Source: Bacteroidales bacterium UBA3696 (lineage in GTDB: Bacteria > Bacteroidota > Bacteroidia > Bacteroidales > Paludibacteraceae). Taken from it: 64,000 bases of DNA. The number at the start of each line of letters is the position of its first letter. Positions within the stretch are counted from its first letter, which is position 1. The stretch lies in contig DFIN01000033.1 of NCBI GenBank assembly GCA_002372135.1, positions 58,077 through 122,076 of the forward strand, written 5' to 3'. A program made the translations under genes and the position numbers. The notes under the pieces were generated by a model, which saw nothing but the letters and a program-made list of their open reading frames with translations, had not been told where the DNA came from and made no database searches. This document shows positions 61,375-64,000 of the stretch, piece after piece.

Positions 61375-62898
61375 ATGAAGAAGAAAACAATTTGGACTAT
61401 TGCTCTGATTATGGGGTTCTCGTTTTTAGCATTGCTCTATCTTCAGTTGAACTATATCTCAGCTATGGCTAATATGAAGAAGGAGCAGTTTGATGAGTCT
61501 GTTAATCGTGCTCTTTATCAGGCTTCTCGTAATTTAGAGCTGAACGAGACACTTCGATATTTGGAAAAAGATATAAGTCAGACTACTCGTAGTCGTAAAG
61601 ATACGGTAGGTGGATCGGATGCACATAATTATAATGTTGGTGCTAATGGTAATGTCTATTCGTCTTTTGAATTGAAGACATTAACCAGTAAACCTTCGAA
61701 TATGCCAAAAGCTATGATTTTACATAGTGATAAAAATACTTTATCAGAGGCAAAAAAGTCTTTGCAGGAGGCTGTTAAAAATCGCTATGTGTATCAGAAG
61801 GCTTTATTAGATGAGGTGGTTTATTCTATTTTGTATTCGGCTTCAGATAAACCTCTAAAAGATAGAATCAATTTTAAACTGCTTGATCAGGATCTTAAAG
61901 CAGAATTGATGAATAACGGTATTAATATACCTTATCACTTTACAGTTTGTACTCAAGATGGTCGTGAGGTTTATAGATGTCCAGATTATACAGATGAAGG
62001 TGAGCAGTATACATATACACAGTTGTTGTATCGTAATGATCCTCAGTCTAAAATGGGAATTGTAAAAATTCATTTTCCAGACATGAGTGGCTATATATTC
62101 TCGTCTGTTCGATTTATGATTCCAAGTATCATTTTTACCTTGGTATTGCTTGTAACTTTCATCTTTACCATTGTTGTGATATTCCGAAGCAAGCGATACA
62201 GCGAGTTGAAAAATGACTTTATCAATAATATGACGCATGAGTTAAAAACCCCTATAGCAAGTATCTCTCTGGCAGCTCAGATGTTAAATGATAAGTCTGT
62301 TCCTAAAAGCGAAATGATGGTAGCTCATCTTGGTGGAATCGTAAATGATGAGAGTAAACGTTTGCGCTTCTTGGTTGAGAAAGTTTTGCAGATGTCCATG
62401 TATGATCGCAAAAAGGCTGTACTCAAGAAAAAAGAAGTAGACCTCAATGAAATGGTCGAAACAATTGGGCACTCGTTCAGTTTGCGAGTTGAACATACAG
62501 GAGGTAAGGTTTATATAGATATAGAAGCTATTGAGTCGACAATCTATGTAGATGAGATGCACTTCCAAAATGTTATATTTAACTTGTTGGATAATGCTGT
62601 TAAATATAGGAAACCGGATCAGCCTCTTGATGTCTATCTTAAAACATGGAATGAAGGGGATAAAGTTTGCGTTTCAGTTAAAGATACTGGATTAGGAATA
62701 AAGAAAGATAGTTTAAAGAAAATATTTGAAAAATTTTATCGTGTTCATACCGGTAATGTGCATGATGTAAAAGGTTTTGGTCTTGGACTTGCTTATGTGA
62801 AAAAAATGGTTGATTTGCATAATGGTGAAATTCATGTAGACAGTGAGTTTGGAAAAGGAACAACTTTTACAATAAAAATAGATTACGTAAGAAATTAA
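61375..62898 (+). CDS. rprX: Sensor histidine kinase RprX
   Basis: 507 residues from the ATG at 61375 (MKKKTIWTIALIMGF). Two transmembrane helices (about 5-24 and 247-268) flank a ~220-residue periplasmic sensor. The H-box NMTHELKTPIASI has the phosphorylated H288; the ATPase domain has NVIFNLLDNAVKYR, VKDTGLGI and GFGLGLAYVKKM. By sequence and by position after fusA2 and before rprY it matches RprX of Bacteroides. The stimulus is not established here. rprY starts 22 nt after its stop. Confidence 0.93.
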   Translation: MKKKTIWTIALIMGFSFLALLYLQLNYISAMANMKKEQFDESVNRALYQASRNLELNETLRYLEKDISQTTRSRKDTVGGSDAHNYNVGANGNVYSSFELKTLTSKPSNMPKAMILHSDKNTLSEAKKSLQEAVKNRYVYQKALLDEVVYSILYSASDKPLKDRINFKLLDQDLKAELMNNGINIPYHFTVCTQDGREVYRCPDYTDEGEQYTYTQLLYRNDPQSKMGIVKIHFPDMSGYIFSSVRFMIPSIIFTLVLLVTFIFTIVVIFRSKRYSELKNDFINNMTHELKTPIASISLAAQMLNDKSVPKSEMMVAHLGGIVNDESKRLRFLVEKVLQMSMYDRKKAVLKKKEVDLNEMVETIGHSFSLRVEHTGGKVYIDIEAIESTIYVDEMHFQNVIFNLLDNAVKYRKPDQPLDVYLKTWNEGDKVCVSVKDTGLGIKKDSLKKIFEKFYRVHTGNVHDVKGFGLGLAYVKKMVDLHNGEIHVDSEFGKGTTFTIKIDYVRN

Positions 62899-62920
62899 AG
62901 GAAATATTAATTAAATAAGA

Positions 62921-63625
62921 ATGACTATGGACGAAAATTTAAAAATTCTGCTTTGCGAAGATGATGAAAATCTCGGAATGCTGTTAAGAGAGTATTTGCA
63001 GGCTAAGGGCTATGCTGCAACACTTTGTCCTGACGGGGAAATTGGCTATAAAGAATTTATGAAAAGTAAATTTGATATATGCGTTCTCGATGTCATGATG
63101 CCTAAAAAGGATGGATTTACCTTAGCTCAGGAAATTAGACAGGCGAATGCTGAGATTCCAATTATATTTTTGACAGCTAAGACTCTGAAAGAGGATATTT
63201 TGGAAGGGTTCAAAATTGGTGCTGATGATTATATCACTAAACCTTTTTCTATGGAAGAGCTTGTATTCCGTATTGAGGCTATATTAAGACGTGTACATGG
63301 AAAGAAAAATAAGGAATCAACACTTTATCATATTGGACGTTTCACGTTTGATACACAAAAGCAATTGTTGGTGATTGGTGATAAACAGACAAAATTAACA
63401 ACAAAGGAAAATGAATTGTTGGGTTTGTTGTGCTCACATGCAAATGAAATTCTTCAGCGTGATTTTGCCTTAAAGACCATTTGGATAGATGATAATTATT
63501 TCAATGCCCGTAGTATGGATGTTTATATTACCAAATTACGTAAACATCTTAAGGATGATGACCAAATTGAAATTATCAATATTCATGGTAAAGGTTATAA
63601 ACTTATTGTTCCAGAGCAAGAATAA
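62921..63625 (+). CDS. rprY: Response regulator RprY (OmpR/PhoB type)
   Basis: 234 residues. Receiver domain with acidic pair E13-D14-D15, phospho-acceptor D57 (VLDVMMPKKDG), T and K switch residues (FLTAKT, ITKPF), then a winged-helix DNA-binding domain (LTTKENELLGLLCSHANEIL, MDVYITKLRKHLK, GKGYKLIV). It pairs with RprX. In related Bacteroides the regulon has been tied to stress and metabolic genes; targets here are unknown. It abuts, tail to tail with no gap, a small membrane-protein gene on the other strand. Confidence 0.94.
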   Translation: MTMDENLKILLCEDDENLGMLLREYLQAKGYAATLCPDGEIGYKEFMKSKFDICVLDVMMPKKDGFTLAQEIRQANAEIPIIFLTAKTLKEDILEGFKIGADDYITKPFSMEELVFRIEAILRRVHGKKNKESTLYHIGRFTFDTQKQLLVIGDKQTKLTTKENELLGLLCSHANEILQRDFALKTIWIDDNYFNARSMDVYITKLRKHLKDDDQIEIINIHGKGYKLIVPEQE

Positions 63626-63844
63626 TCAATGTTTATAATATAAGCAAGACTTCTTGTGATGATATATATATCCTGCTATTCCAGCGAAAACAAAAAATAA
63701 TCCGCTGAATAGCAGGATATTATTATTTATCTGGAAGATAGTGTAAACACAAAAGATGAGAACACCCAAAATAGTCATCGGTATATTGAATATATATATA
63801 ACTTTTGAAAGTACTTTCTTAAACAATTTTTTATTTAATTTCAT
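63626..63844 (-). CDS. Small two-helix membrane protein
   Basis: 72 residues: basic N-terminus (KLNKKLFKKVLSKV), two hydrophobic helices (about 15-36 and 42-60) and a basic, Tyr/His-rich end (YHHKKSCLYYKH). No family recognised. A minus-strand -7 box (TACTTTTG, 63873-63866) lies 22 nt upstream, which supports expression. It sits between rprY and rpsF, transcribed opposite to both. Confidence 0.6.
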   Translation of the reverse strand: MKLNKKLFKKVLSKVIYIFNIPMTILGVLIFCVYTIFQINNNILLFSGLFFVFAGIAGYIYHHKKSCLYYKH

Positions 63845-63865
63845 ATGAAAAACTAATTTTGCTCA

Positions 63866-63873
63866 CAAAAGTA
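63866..63873 (-). promoter_or_regulatory. -7 box for the small membrane-protein gene
   Basis: TACTTTTG on the minus strand (63873-63866), 22 nt before the ATG at 63844; no clear -33 box. Confidence 0.45.
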
Positions 63874-63882
63874 CAAAAAATA

Positions 63883-63914
63883 TTTGTGTATCTCATGGAA
63901 AAGTTGTACTTTTG
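63883..63914 (+). promoter_or_regulatory. sigma-ABfr promoter for rpsF
   Basis: TTTG (63883-63886), 20-nt spacer, TACTTTTG (63907-63914); exact consensus, 57 nt before the rpsF ATG. Confidence 0.8.
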
Positions 63915-63971
63915 CACCGCATTTATTAAAAATGCAATACAAATTAATTAATTTAATAATTTTTAGGTAGT

Positions 63972-64000
63972 ATGAATCAATACGAAACCGTTTTCATTTT
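63972..64000 (+). CDS. rpsF: 30S ribosomal protein S6, 5' end only
   Basis: The first nine codons (MNQYETVFI) match the N-terminus of S6. The rest lies beyond the window. The gene is expected to lead an rpsF-rpsR-rplI operon, and its position downstream of fusA2-rprX-rprY agrees with Bacteroides-type synteny. Confidence 0.85.

Noticed and set aside
1..64000. CRISPR arrays, tRNA or rRNA genes, intact transposons, integrases, restriction or toxin-antitoxin systems
   Set aside because: None recognised on reading both strands. The only repeats are short tandem or dispersed units and protein-level modules.

Overview
Both halves of this window are Bacteroidales-like (phylum Bacteroidota). Promoters repeatedly fit the phylum's sigma-ABfr pattern (TTTG, 19-21 nt, TAnnTTTG). 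Lipoproteins carry short lipoboxes, a GldD-family protein and a type IX-style secretion tail are present, and the 3' end shows the Bacteroides-like arrangement fusA2 - rprX - rprY - rpsF. There is, however, a sharp change of base composition and codon use between infC (ends 43140) and rpmI (starts 43237). The left 43 kb is near half G+C by eye, rich in CGC, CTG and GGC codons. The right 21 kb is clearly AT-rich, with CGT/AGA, TTA/CTT and GGT codons, and looks Prevotella/Bacteroides-like. I read this as either a chimeric contig joined at the conserved infC-rpmI junction or, less likely, a large replacement.

Left part. 1-1521 is the 3' end of a DUF5686-like outer-membrane barrel gene. 1552-5426 holds a CoA-transferase/hydrolase gene, a three-gene cassette (S26B-like serine peptidase, PqqD-like peptide-binding protein, HprK-like kinase) that resembles parts of RiPP-tailoring loci, and rlmB. 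5519-7636 is a secreted M4 metallopeptidase. Convergent to it are sppA, lpxK and an MsbA-type ABC exporter gene (lipid A synthesis and export). 12384-19198 is a forward run: nitroreductase, pdxA, alaS, gtrA, guaD, lplA. 19195-33285 is the accessory heart of the window. It is a leftward island of secreted and outer-membrane proteins built around an 1835-residue protein with ten degenerate ~122-residue Cys/Trp modules. With it are two secreted proteins with related modules, two paralogous outer-membrane barrels (one fused to a LysM-like N-terminus and a Pro/Gln linker), two InlB-repeat-like proteins and a lipoprotein. Two good promoters and one terminator divide it into two transcription units. 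33302-37092 is a divergent forward operon: gldD, a PcrB/GGGP synthase-family gene, tadA and a 7TM-HD phosphodiesterase gene. 37128-40459 runs leftward (yicC, gmk, PagL-like, unknown), followed by a 613-residue lipoprotein gene and a divergent infC that appears to start at an AUC codon.

Right part. rpmI and rplT are followed by an ABC-F gene, pepO, metA (predicted acetyl-transferring), a U32 peptidase-family gene, a membrane lipoprotein gene, a 400-nt intergenic region with a group II intron-like remnant and a long hairpin, aconitase and citrate synthase genes, a Ser-type sulfatase gene, a small membrane protein gene and hemW. It ends with the EF-G paralogue fusA2, which has lost catalytic GTPase residues, then rprX/rprY, a small membrane protein gene and the first codons of rpsF.

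The best candidates for something undescribed are the modular surface island (19.2-33.3 kb) and the S26B/PqqD/HprK-like cassette (2.9-4.6 kb). No CRISPR array, tRNA, rRNA, intact transposon or recognisable defence system was seen.
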